A stretch of 64,000 nucleotides of DNA from Nephrocerus scutellatus. Its lineage: Eukaryota > Arthropoda > Insecta > Diptera > Pipunculidae. A program made the position numbers and the translations under genes. Shown in pieces: positions 1 through 10,291 of the stretch; position 1 is the stretch's first letter; each line of letters opens with the position of its first letter. Below the pieces are notes generated by a model. That model searched no databases. It saw only the letters and a program-made list of their open reading frames with translations, and was not told the DNA's origin. The stretch covers positions 34,997,777 to 35,061,776 of the forward strand of contig OX352761.1 in NCBI GenBank assembly GCA_947095585.1, read 5' to 3'.

Positions 1-1180
1 TAAAGGGTTCTGCTATCGCACCTGCTCGCTGCTTCCTCTGCTTCTGAGGCCAGGTTGTTAATATAATTACGTTTGTCACGTATTACAATACGCTGTACTT
101 CTCTCATTTTTCTTCGATACAGGGACTCTAGCTCGATTATCGCTGCTGCTGGGGTATCTACAATACGAGCTTTAAGTAGCTTACGTTCTTCAATTCGCCT
201 CCAGGAATCTTCGGTATGCCACGTGCTGTGCCTTGTCTGGCTTCTACCAACAATACTTTCCGCTCCAGATGTGAAAACATGTTCTTGGATGGTTGTCGGC
301 AGTGAGCTGCTGATTGCTTCCACTCCTTGCGATAAATGATCCCTTAATTGTTGGCGTACTGAGGGGATCTTTAGCCGGTCGATGTTATACCTAGGCATTC
401 GGATGATATTGCGGATTCTTTGAACTGATGCAGTACGTAACTGGACAGTAGCTACCATAAGGTGATGATCCCGTACCATACCCATGTCGGCTCCCCGTCT
501 GCTTCGGACGTCTAAAAGGTAGCTGCTAAAACGTCGGCTGATCGCCACATGGTCGATTTGGTTGGAAGATGATTGCCTGTCAGTTGACACCCAGCTGACT
601 TTGTAGAAGGTCTTATGCTCAAATCAACAAATCTTTCACCATTGTCATTTCGTCCGCCGAGGCCGTGTTTCCCAATCACATGTCTGAGTCCTTCATGGTC
701 GTTGCCTACCTTGGCATTCAAGTCCTCCATCACGATGACGATATCTCCGTTCGGCGTTGCATTGAATACAGTGGTTAGCTGATTGTAGAAGTTGTCCTTT
801 TCATCCTCAGTCGAGTGATTCGTTAGAGCGTAACACTGTATGATCGTGACGCGCCGTACTCTAGTCCGAAATCTGGCCGATATGATTCTATCACCATGTG
901 GGTGCCAGAAATTTTGCCCTCTGCATGATGTTTGCGTTAGCAGCAGACCCACTCTAGATTCACAGGGACTGCCGGAGTAGAGTAGCACAGTGTTACACGT
1001 TGAAGATTGGTACTCTTCCGCGTCGACCCATCTTGCTTCAATCACTCCACTATATGTCCAAATTATATCGAAGAAACTCACGTTCCAGTTGAAGAAATCT
1101 GGCATTTTGAGGTCCTTCACTCCCTGAGTCAAGGAGCGTCCTCACATTCCAGAAACCAATCTTAGTCCGGGTACAATAGC
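1..1180 (-). mobile_element. RTE-like non-LTR retrotransposon fragment (endonuclease domain), broken
   Basis: Minus-strand apurinic-type endonuclease of the family that annotation pipelines call craniofacial development protein 2-like. The start IGFWNVRTLLD lies near 1170-1140. After a frameshift come QCYALTNHSTEDEKDNFYNQ, VIVMEDLNAKVGNDHEG (catalytic D-L-N) and IGKHGLGGRNDNGERFVDL. After a second frameshift near 600 come NQIDHVAISRRFSSYLLDVR and VRDHHLMVATVQLR. The frame then runs to the window edge as the linker before reverse transcriptase. At least two frameshifts make it a pseudogene, and it is cut by the window start. Clade assignment is from motif memory. Confidence 0.75.
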
Positions 1181-1559
1181 CAAATCGTCATTATTCGATC
1201 ATTACTTATCCGAGGCGTTGTGTCGGTTTCAGTAGCGGACATTTTTCGGTACCGCAGGGTGCTTACCACGTTACCTAGACTAGAAACGCTAGACCGTTCG
1301 CACTTGCAATTTTAGCCTACATATATATAAGGATTTATACACATAGTTGCCCGGGGACCACCACTAGGAGGTAGAACAAGCACAACAGCACGAACTTGAT
1401 TGTTGCGCTACTGGCCGTGGGTTTTGAGCGTGACAACGTCTGTCCGGGACGAAATAAAAGAAAACAAAGATCTTGTTGTCTATGGGACATAAACACGGAC
1501 GGATATATTAAAATTTTTTTCTATACTAAATACAAGTCCTACGACTTGCACCGTAGCTC
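1181..1559. other. unassigned spacer
   Basis: No convincing gene. It sits between the endonuclease fragment and the first family-C repeat and may be 5' sequence of either element. Confidence 0.4.
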
Positions 1560-2125
1560 ATCACATACATCATCATCACATCACAGTATAATATATAAAT
1601 TATTTATAAGCGAATTTTAATGTTCATAACCACTAACTGTGAAGTTGCTGCATATTGCATATGACTGCCCAAACATAGTAATGCAGCTTTTGGTTTCAAC
1701 TCATAAAAAATTTGAGTAGTTTTAAATTAAATTAGAAGAGAAAAGTAGTGGGTAGTGCTGCCGATGCTTCGAAATGGTATGGTAAGAATGTCGCTTTGAA
1801 ACATGCAGACAATTATTTCTCATTAAATTTCTTTTGCATTGTTCTCTTATTTCTGTAAATGATCGAATAGTTATTTTGAACCGATGCTTAATGTCATGTA
1901 TGATGTTTTATGGTTGACTCAATGGTCGAACCAACATCAAACCAACAATCGAACTTCACTTTAGTTACTGTATACATGAGTAAGTATAAGATAAGCCAAA
2001 AGAAAAGGAAACAGCAGCAACAGCAACATCGCTTGCAACTTGTGAATGGCATTGCCTCTTTTTTGTAACATTTGTATTTTTATTCTCTCTCACAAAGCAC
2101 TGTATCATTTTATGCAATGTATTGT
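1560..2125 (+). repeat. family-C interspersed repeat, copy 1
   Basis: Non-coding repeat beginning in a catcacatcacag-type motif and containing gttcataaccactaactgtg and the run ttgcctcttttttgtaac. It matches 44760-45400 in reverse complement over about 600 bp, and 6990-7110 plus 6490-6650 in the same orientation. It probably belongs to a non-autonomous element; no TIR was resolved. Confidence 0.75.
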
Positions 2126-2439
2126 ATTGTATTGTTCTTTATTAAATACATATTTAGGGTACAAGGTATAAATTTGCATGATATAAATGATCTAGTGATT
2201 AGAGATATAGACTCTTTCTCTTTGCATCTAAAATATTATTTGACATTTCAATTTTTTCAAGATATACATTGTAGTAGGAAAATTTAAAAAAAACCTAACT
2301 GAAAATTTTAAACCTTACTTAACTAGAAAATAAAAAAAATAATAAAAGCTTAAAACTAGATGTTGGTTATAATTAATTATGGTTTTCATTTAACTTAAAA
2401 CATAATTCTTTTATCATTAAAACGTTACAATTATTATGA

Positions 2440-5008
2440 AGCTTTTTAGTAGAGTAGTGCCAGGGTAATTGCATATCAATTTTAGTATTTTATTTTGTGC
2501 AACCTGCAATTTGATGTAGTGACAATGGGCACAATTTATCCAAACGGATGCAGCATACGTCAAAACCGGTTGCAAAAATTACTTTGAATATCAGTAATTT
2601 GTTTTTGTAACTAAGCTGTGATCGTCTGTTGAGAAATAGATACAAGGATCGGGTTATTGTTTGTGATTTTTGAATAGAAGTTAGCGTGTGTTTTTGAAAA
2701 GTGAGTAATTTGCAAGAGTGATTCCAAGATATTTTATAGAGTCATTCCATTCAATATCGGTTCCGTTAATACTGAGTTTTGATTGAGGGAGGTTAGTTGC
2801 TTTTTTTTTCCGTGTGAAGAATGTGGCGGCTGTTTTGTTGGGATCTATTTTGATTTTCCATTTATAGAAGTAATTAGGCGTATCGAGTAAGCCCCTTTGC
2901 AGGTTATTCATAATGGTGTTGCAGTCCAACGAGCTACAATACAAAGCAGTATCATCAGCAAAAAAGGACCTTTGAACATTAACAAATGTTGTGAAATCCG
3001 ATATGTAAATATATGTTGTAGAGGATGGGGCTCAAAACGGCTCCTTGAGGAACACCAGCGGAAATATGGTGGGAATTAGACTTGGTAGAATTTATTTGTA
3101 CGTAGAAATATCTATCTTTTAGGTAGCTCGCTATTAACTTGATGATTCTTGTGGGGAAATTATATTTAACCATTTTATACTTTAAGCCATTGTGCCATAC
3201 GCAGTCGAAGGCTTTTTCTATGTCAAACGTTATAAGAGCTGTTGATTTTTTGGTAAGAAAAGCTTCTCGGATGTCGTTAGTTAAGCGTTTAGCTTGAAGG
3301 GTGCTGGATAGTCCTATCATTAAACCAAATTGCTCTTTTGGTATGTTGTTATGAGAATTAGAAAAATTTAATAAAATGTCTTTAATGACCTTTTCAAATA
3401 TTTTGCTAATCGATGTTAAAAGCCTTATAGGCCTATAAGAGTCAACACTATCCTGTTTTTTATTAGGTTTTAGTATGGGTATAACTTTGGCAATTTTCCA
3501 GACATCGGCAAAATATCCAAGTTTTACGCAACTATTGAACAAATGCGTTAGGTAGATTATTCCTTTCTTGGGAATATTTTTGATCATGACATTATTTATA
3601 CGGTCAAATCCTGGGCTTTTGTTGCTTTTTAGTCTCTTAATTATTCCCTTAACAGATGATGGCGTTATATGTTCAAAAATGTCATTTGAACTATAGCTAG
3701 TGTTTACGGATTGAATGATTTCCTCCACATATTGAATTGTATTCGGATCACTAAAGTTTTTGGTAGCATTGTGTATGTTCTCAAGATGATTAGCAACCTC
3801 CGAGCACTTTTCACTATCAGTGTGTGCGATAGTATCAATATTTTTTAAGGCTCGAATACTTCTGTTATTTTTCCTTAAAATTTTAGCCAATTTCCAAAAG
3901 GGTTTCCCGCCAATAGGTAGAGTACTTTAAAATGAGTTCCATTTAAGATTTTGGAAATTTCTTACTTTGAATCGAATAATATCATTTAGATATTTAACTT
4001 CCGCTTTTAAATCTCTTCGCCTTGATCTTTGCCATTGACGACGGAAGTAGTTCCGCGTATTCATTATTACTTTTATGTCATGGGGAAGTGGATCATAATT
4101 AGATTTCTTTAGTGTAGCAGATGGAATAGACAAAATTTTGGCGTTTTCGAGTATTGCTAAAAATTTTGTTATCAAAGTATCAATCTTAAATTTAGAGTTT
4201 ATTATATCAGGTGACATGTTTCTTAGATCAACTGAATTGTTTATGATGTATTTGAACTTATTCCAGTTAGCTTTATGAAAATTAAAAAAATTTTGATCGG
4301 TAGTAGAAGCGGGATTGTTATATTTAAAGGTTAGAGGTAAATGATCTGAAGACAGGGCATTAGTGACAGTAGGTACTTCTGTGTAGTTTGCTATGTTAGA
4401 TATTAAAAGGTCCAGTACTGAAGGATTTCCTCTACCATTTCGTGGCATGAATGTTGGACTATGCGGGGCGATTATATTCATGGGTTCTGTAATATTAATG
4501 TTGTAAAGTATTTTACCCCACTGATTACTTCAGGAACAACCCCAGTTCTGATGACGGCAGTTAAAGTCACCACATATAATGTACTTATTAGGTTGTCTAC
4601 ATAGCTGTAAAATGTCATATTTGAAATCTAGACCTTTAGCTCTGGTGTAACCACCTCCCGGAAAATAAACTGCATATAAAAGGAAACTATTATTATTTGC
4701 GCAAGTTATTTTAATAGAGATAGTTTCTATAATGTTAGTTGTGGGGTGAGATTCTAAATTATGTTTTATGTTTTTTTTAATTAGAATTGCAACTCCTCCA
4801 TGATTACGTTCGACTCGATCCAGTCTATATATGAAAAAGTTTTTGTGAGAGAACTTGATAGATGGTTTAAGCCAGGTCTCGAAATTAATGCTACATCTAT
4901 TTTCTTTTCAAAAACAAAATCAAAGAATTCAACTTTTTTGTTGGAAATGTCCATTGCGTTCCATGACATTATATTGATTGGGTGATTAATTGACATTGCT
5001 ATAGACAT
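2440..5008 (-). pseudogene. jockey-like element ORF2 (endonuclease + reverse transcriptase), interrupted
   Basis: Endonuclease part: PINIMSWNAMDISNKK near the start, then after a break an IICGDFNCRHQNWG-type segment near 4600-4540 and SSDHLPLTFKYNN near 4370. Reverse transcriptase 3890-2979: NKSPGFDRINNVMIKN, SYRPIRLLTSISKIFEKVIK, ALITFDIEKAFDCVWHNG and SAGVPQGAVLSPILYNIYL. The catalytic FFADDTALYCSSL is shared across a frameshift at about 2960-2930. The thumb (NGTDIEWNDSIKYLGITLAN) follows, with a degenerate tail to about 2440. Confidence 0.8.
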
Positions 5009-5918
5009 ATTTTAATACTAGTTCGGAAATTACATTGAATTGATCTAGTCTGTTTTTACATGAGCTCATTTTATTGAGCATTTCATTAGTTAATGAAATA
5101 ATCTCGTCGATAGAGAACATCACTCCTTTCGAGTTTTTATTATCATAATTGTTGCTAAGCACAGACTTATAAGTAGGCACTTCGTTATGGATAATTTTGT
5201 TACCGTCCGGAAAAAAAGCAGCAGAGAAAGAACTAGACTTGTTCTGTCTTGCAGGTGAAAGAGTAGGAAGGTCATGATGATTACTTTTATAAAATTTGTT
5301 TTCTCTTATTTTAGTAAATTCATGACGTTTCGGGCAATTGAGATTACTGAGATTGAGGTTATGATTACCGTTACAGTTAATGCACTTTGGTGAATTGTTA
5401 ATGTTTGAGCATTCTTGTATGTGATGGCACTTAGAGCAATGAGCACAAGCCGATTTTACGAAACATTTTTCAGAACCATGGCCATACATTTGGCACTTAT
5501 AGCACTGAGTAATTTTATTTTGACTTTTTCTATAGGGATCCCATTTAATCACTGCACTGAAAACACTACGAAATGCACGGAGATCATTAATTTTAATAGA
5601 TTTTTGGTGTAAGAATATCAAGTAATTACCCTGATTGTCAAATTTTTTGTGGATTATATTCATTTTTTTGATTTGGTGGATTTTAAGATCGTAAGCAGTT
5701 TCGAGTTCGGATTTCAGTGCTTCGACGTTCATGTCGTGAAGACCCGTTAGAACAACTTTCAATTGAATTTCGTTTTTTACACAATGGGTGTAAAAATTGT
5801 AGTTTAGTGATTTGAGGCGCTCAGAAACTAATTTATGATGTAGATCCTCATTCAATATAAGTTTGATGCAAATAGACATACGTTTGAACGAGAAGCTAGT
5901 TATTTTTAGATCATTCAT
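4986..5918 (-). CDS. jockey-like element ORF1 (gag-like, three zinc knuckles)
   Basis: 310 codons. A gag-like RNA-binding region is followed by zinc knuckles CYKCQMYGHGSEKC (about 5500-5460), CAHCSKCHHIQEC and CINCNGNHNLNLSNLNC. This spacing is typical of jockey-clade ORF1 proteins, which bind element RNA and form the particle. The frame is intact from its ATG. It ends LKYVYSNVN, overlapping the ORF2 start by about 20 nt. Confidence 0.75.
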   Translation of the reverse strand: MNDLKITSFSFKRMSICIKLILNEDLHHKLVSERLKSLNYNFYTHCVKNEIQLKVVLTGLHDMNVEALKSELETAYDLKIHQIKKMNIIHKKFDNQGNYLIFLHQKSIKINDLRAFRSVFSAVIKWDPYRKSQNKITQCYKCQMYGHGSEKCFVKSACAHCSKCHHIQECSNINNSPKCINCNGNHNLNLSNLNCPKRHEFTKIRENKFYKSNHHDLPTLSPARQNKSSSFSAAFFPDGNKIIHNEVPTYKSVLSNNYDNKNSKGVMFSIDEIISLTNEMLNKMSSCKNRLDQFNVISELVLKYVYSNVN

Positions 5919-6112
5919 AATTTGGTAACCACCTCACTGGTTTTGTTTAGGATTGTAATTGGGGATAATACACTTTTAACAACTTCAGGGATTATATTAG
6001 AAGTATCATCGATTTCGATTTCGTTGTCGTCGTTTGAAAGAGCACTATATCTGTTGTATGTTAATGGATTTTTAACATAGACAGATTTTGTTTTTTTATT
6101 ACGCGACATCAT
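5915..6112 (-). CDS. jockey-like element, N-terminal ORF1 piece
   Basis: 65 codons, MMSRNKKTKSVYVKNPLTYN..., a basic start typical of LINE gag proteins. Its TGA stop overlaps the next ATG as ATGA. It is either a separate small ORF or, more likely, the start of ORF1 split by a small frameshift. Confidence 0.6.
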   Translation of the reverse strand: MMSRNKKTKSVYVKNPLTYNRYSALSNDDNEIEIDDTSNIIPEVVKSVLSPITILNKTSEVVTKL

Positions 6113-6120
6113 TAGATGAG

Positions 6121-6284
6121 CCCGAGTGAGATCTTTTCGATGTAATTTTGGAATTAGCTTATGGCTTTATTTAATTTAAATAGATAAGAAAAGAATAATA
6201 TTGGCTATATGTGATAGCGTATTATGAGAATTAAATTTTAACACAAGTGAGAGCTAAAGGATCACGAAGAAATTTGCACGATGT
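6121..6284. other. unassigned spacer or 5' UTR of the jockey-like element
   Basis: AT-rich sequence upstream of the gag ATG. No motif recognised. Confidence 0.3.
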
Positions 6285-7110
6285 GTGAACGATGCCAGCA
6301 CAAAGAGAACTGATTTTATGCAATGTTAATAGAACAAACAGAGCAGAGCACCGATAGAACACCATGAACAGAGACTATACTACCACATGTGCAGTAGATG
6401 TTTGCTTCATTCTATTTAATTGGCAAATATTAATATTATAATTTTTAAATGCGATTAAATAAAAAAATTTATTAAAGGACTTAAGCTTGCAGGTTGTCAT
6501 TGTTATATGCCTCTTTTTTTTTTTGTAACTTATAGTAGTATTTTTTTCTGTTACACGACCAAACACGAGAGCACATTTTATGCAATGTTGATTGAAAGAG
6601 CAGAGCAGAGCACTGATAGAAAATGAACAGAGACTATCACTACCGCTGCGGTAAAGAATTACGTAGCTTCGCAGCTTGTGCTGCACAAAAAAATGGCAGG
6701 CAGTCGGTATGCACGAAATTGCGGCTATATTTTGAACCGACTTACAGTCTGCTTGTGGGGCGACAATTTGACATTTACATTTTGCTATTTGCATCCAATT
6801 TTAAGTAGCTGCGTAAACTGCGCAGTCGATTTTTCTTTACTGCATTGGCTGAAAAGTGAATTTTTGACCAACATGCAGCATAAACTGCGCAGCGGCTGAA
6901 TTCTTGACCGCAGCCTACTACTGCATATGTTGTTTCGTTCTGCTCAAGCTAAGAGCTTGATTGTATGTTATTGAAGCCACATACATGATCATCAATCACA
7001 TCACATACAACAGAATAAATAATTTAAAAGCTGATTTAAATGTTCATAACAATTTATTGTGAGGTGGCTACATATTAAATATTGCATACCACTGCCGAAA
7101 CACAGTCATG
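6285..7110 (+). repeat. family-C interspersed repeat, copy 2 (internally duplicated)
   Basis: Carries two successive versions of the segment tttatgcaatgtt(a/g)at...agagcagagcac...gaacagagactat (6310-6400 and 6580-6650). The other family end follows (ttcataacaatttattgtgag, 7030-7075). The gattaaat...ttattaaaggactta block near 6450-6482 also occurs at 44590-44620 in reverse complement. Confidence 0.7.
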
Positions 7111-7112
7111 CA

Positions 7113-7535
7113 GAATTTCCATAGGAAGAAATCTTATAGTCACATCTTAGTCCTACATTTCGAATTGCAAGCGAATCGCTTGAAAAATTGCTTTGTTCCA
7201 GAAATTCCAGACCATATGGTTCATATTCCAGAATTTCCATAGGAAGAAATCTTATAGCCGCATCTTAGTCCTACATTCCGAATTTCATGAGAATCGCTTG
7301 AAAAATTACTTTGTTCCAGAAATTCCAGACATCATATTCCAGAATTTCCATAGGAAGAAATCTTATAACCGCATCTTAGTCCTACATTCCGAATTTCATG
7401 AGAATCGCTTGAAAAATTACTTTGTTCCAGAAATTCCAGACCATATGGATCATATTCCAGAATTTCCATAGGAAGAAATCTTATAACCGCAACTTAGTCC
7501 TACATTCCGAATTTCATGAGAATCGCTTTGGAAAT
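7113..7535 (+). repeat. tandem repeat A, about 118-bp unit, 3.6 copies
   Basis: The block gaatttccataggaagaaat recurs at 7113, 7231, 7342 and 7460, giving periods of 118, 111 and 118 bp. Each unit contains tagtcctacattccgaattt and gagaatcgcttgaaaaatta. The same unit, reverse complemented, flanks the gypsy-type fragment at 37.96-38.21 and 40.55-40.70 kb. Apparent proteins across it are by-products of the repeat. Confidence 0.9.
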
Positions 7536-8049
7536 GGCTTAGTTCCCAAAGTACTGACTTTTAAAAGTGGCTCACTGAAAAGTGTGATATTTAACAGTGA
7601 TCACAACAGTTGGACATTTAACAGTGTCTCACTTCTGTTGATCACAACAGTGTCTCACTTAACAGTATAACAACAGTGGGACATTTAACATTTTACTTTT
7701 TGAACATGCACCCCCTTATACCTTGTAGTGAGACGTTGTCACGTCAAAAAACACCGATTTGCGGAGAACTACCCATAAACATATGTGCAATGGAAATCGG
7801 AGGAAATGAAAAACCTACGCAGTTGGATCAGATGAACCATTGCTGCGAATAGTGCACTTTTTCCATATGACGTTTGACATTTTGAATTGAACGAAGAAGC
7901 GATCATTCGATGACAAAACATTTAAACATTTCCACAGCATTAAATCAAAAAGCAAACGTAATTTTGTGAGCTCTGTGCGTCGCTTTCACACACTTACGAG
8001 GACTTTATCGGTGATAGTCGCTTTGGATGTTATTTTAGGTTCCATATGC
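7536..8049. other. unassigned intergenic sequence with short aacagtg repeats
   Basis: 7570-7690 contains a locally repeated motif (acatttaacagtg, tctcactt, gatcacaacagt). No gene is seen in the rest. Confidence 0.4.
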
Positions 8050-9390
8050 TGCCTGCCAATGAAATTTGTTTATTTTAGAAACACCGTAACGTAAAAGTAA
8101 AAGAACCAGAAACTATTACTTGTTGATTATGTTATATTTATTATGAGCTGAATTAAAAGATAATTGTTATCAACCTTCTACATAATATTCTATTGCATTA
8201 AACAATAACACACAAAAAAACCGTTGACAAAATTACAGGGAATGGTATAAAGTGATATGTGTATTTAAAGTATTAAACATATATATTTTTCTTTTTTTCA
8301 TTTAAGTATAATTAATGTACATACAAAGGACCGAGGGCTTGCGTAGCTGCCTTATGGGTAAATAAAATAAAATACAAAAAAAAATTATAAAAAAACCTAC
8401 GAAATAAATTCATTTTTTTCACAAATTTTAAAATATTTATTTTTTCTAACATTAACTACAAAAAACTATTTATATTTTTTTTGTTTACCTAACATGGAAC
8501 TACCGATATAACATGGAGATACAGTTTTTACCATTTTAAATGCAATTGTCAATATAGTTATTAGTCGGTTAGTTTAAACGTTTCAAAAATACATTCATTT
8601 ATTTGAATATTTAAAAAAAAAACGCATACTTTGTGTTGTATTAATAAATCTCTTAAAGATTTGTTGGTCCATTCGTCATTTTGATTTTATACAATATAAC
8701 TATAATTATAAAAAAATATTTCAAAACATTTTTAATTGTAATGTCGTAATTTCAAATCACATCCAAAACGCTACTAAATCATCAAGTTTGAATTTAAGGA
8801 CTAAGTGGATTAGATTTATTAACTCTGGAATATCACCATGGATCAAGGTGGTATGTGTGTCAAGCGAGTCTCTGACGATATTTACTTCTGGTCTCTAAAG
8901 CGTAGTTTAGCATATATTTTAAATTATGTTACATACAGATTATATGCAGAAGAAAGACTTTAAACGCTTCTATCGCAAAAGTGCATGTGTACTACAATAT
9001 ACCCCTTCATCAAGTTAACTCTACAATTGTACCTGTGAACAGCTGTAAATACGTAAATAACTTTGTTATTGCATAAGAATACAATGCTGATTGGTCGAAA
9101 AAGAAAATTCCACTTGCTTGATTGGCCTATAATACAGAAACGATATAATGCATGAAGTGTGTATGTGTATAGATGTGTGTATTAAAGTAACGTTTTATAA
9201 GGCTCTCTCAGTATTTGTGTATTGAATAAGATGTCGTGTAAGGTGATCGTTATATCGATTCTGCGAGTAGTGACTGACGTTTGAAACGTCTTTCTAATAA
9301 TTATATTCATTTTACTTATGTGCTATGTATATTGTCGAGTGACTTGAATAAAAATTTATTTAATATTTTAATATATATACACATATATAT

Positions 9391-9448
<58 letters not shown>

Positions 9449-10101
9449 AGCCATGTACGAATGCATATGTTAATCCTACAGACGTACTCGTAATTACTTT
9501 TTAAAAACATGGAATGCACAACAATTTAATTTAATTTAAGTAATTTTTTAATACTAATAAATTTAAAGCCATTGAATTGAAATCGTAGATAATTCCTTGT
9601 AAGGCTGTTAGTTAGTTTCTTAGTGTTTGGACCGTTAGGATAATTTTATTGTGTTGTAGTTCTTCTTCTACTTCTGTCGTCGATCCTGTACTGTAGTGGT
9701 GTTGGTGGTAATACATATATGTAATAATTCGTTAAATAAATGCGCTGACGCACTTATATAGTTATGAATAATATTACTTTATCGAAAAAAAATTAAAATA
9801 AAATATATATAATATATTTATAGTGTTAGAGGTTTTTAATACGCCCTAAATATACGTGTATAATAAGTGTAAATACATAAAAACATAACACGAGTATATA
9901 TTTGTATAGTAGTGGTAGGTGATAAAGTTATTTAGTGTATCTAGCTAAGAGATACTTTTAAATATTGCATTGCAAATTCGATACTTGGTGTTTTAGAAGG
10001 TTTAGTTTAATTCAGCTACTATGTGCCGTAAGGGTGCTAATGAGCGGTTAAGCGTTTCTATATTGTTTATTTTTAACAAACATACAGAAAGCTGTCGTCA
10101 A
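8050..10101 (-). other. probable canoe 3' UTR
   Basis: About 2 kb of very AT-rich sequence directly after the stop codon with no coding frame and no recognisable mobile element. Several AATAAA signals occur on the minus strand (TTTATT on plus near 9355, 8814, 8598, 8437, 8137 and 8069). The true polyadenylation site cannot be chosen from sequence. Confidence 0.45.
9399..9446. repeat. (TA)n microsatellite in the probable canoe 3' UTR
   Basis: About 24 uninterrupted TA dinucleotides. It creates spurious Ile/Tyr open frames on both strands. Confidence 0.95.
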
Positions 10102-10291
10102 CTAGTGTACAGCGTCGATATCTCGCTGGGCTCGGGATATTTTAAGTTTGTCCTTTGGTGTGTGATCTTCTCCCGACTCAAGAGCGAACATTTTCATTTT
10201 TTCCTTAAATGATAATTTCTCGGGTACAGCCTCGTTCGAACGTTGTTGTTGTTGTTGCTTTTGCTCTGCTAGGCGGCGTTGTCTTGGATCT
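10102..10291 (-). CDS. cno: canoe coding exon 20 (C terminus and stop)
   Basis: 190 nt, DPRQRRLAEQKQQQQQRSNE, then PEKLSFKEKMKMFALESGED and LKISRAQRDIDAVH followed by TAG at 10104-10102. The acceptor has a strong T-tract. This is the conserved basic helix and the KEKMKMFALESGED block at the end of fly Canoe. Missed by simple ORF calling because it begins without ATG. Confidence 0.95.

Larger units (their letters stand above)
2350..6120 (-). mobile_element. jockey-like non-LTR retrotransposon, nearly full length, decayed
   Basis: Minus-strand element with gag-like ORF1 (6112-4986) followed by ORF2 (5008 to about 2440) coding endonuclease then reverse transcriptase. ORF borders overlap (ATGA at 5918-5915; ORF2 ATG lies inside the end of ORF1). 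ORF2 carries a stop or frameshift near 4780, another near 4530-4480, one near 3900 and one near 2960. The 3' end is poorly defined at about 2350, with no clear poly-A. Confidence 0.8.

Noticed and set aside
7193..7670. 92- and 82-codon frames with repeated NFHRKKSY blocks
   Set aside because: By-product of tandem repeat A; the frame breaks where the period changes to 111 bp.
9281..9519. Ile/Tyr-repeat frames on both strands
   Set aside because: Translation of the (TA)n microsatellite.
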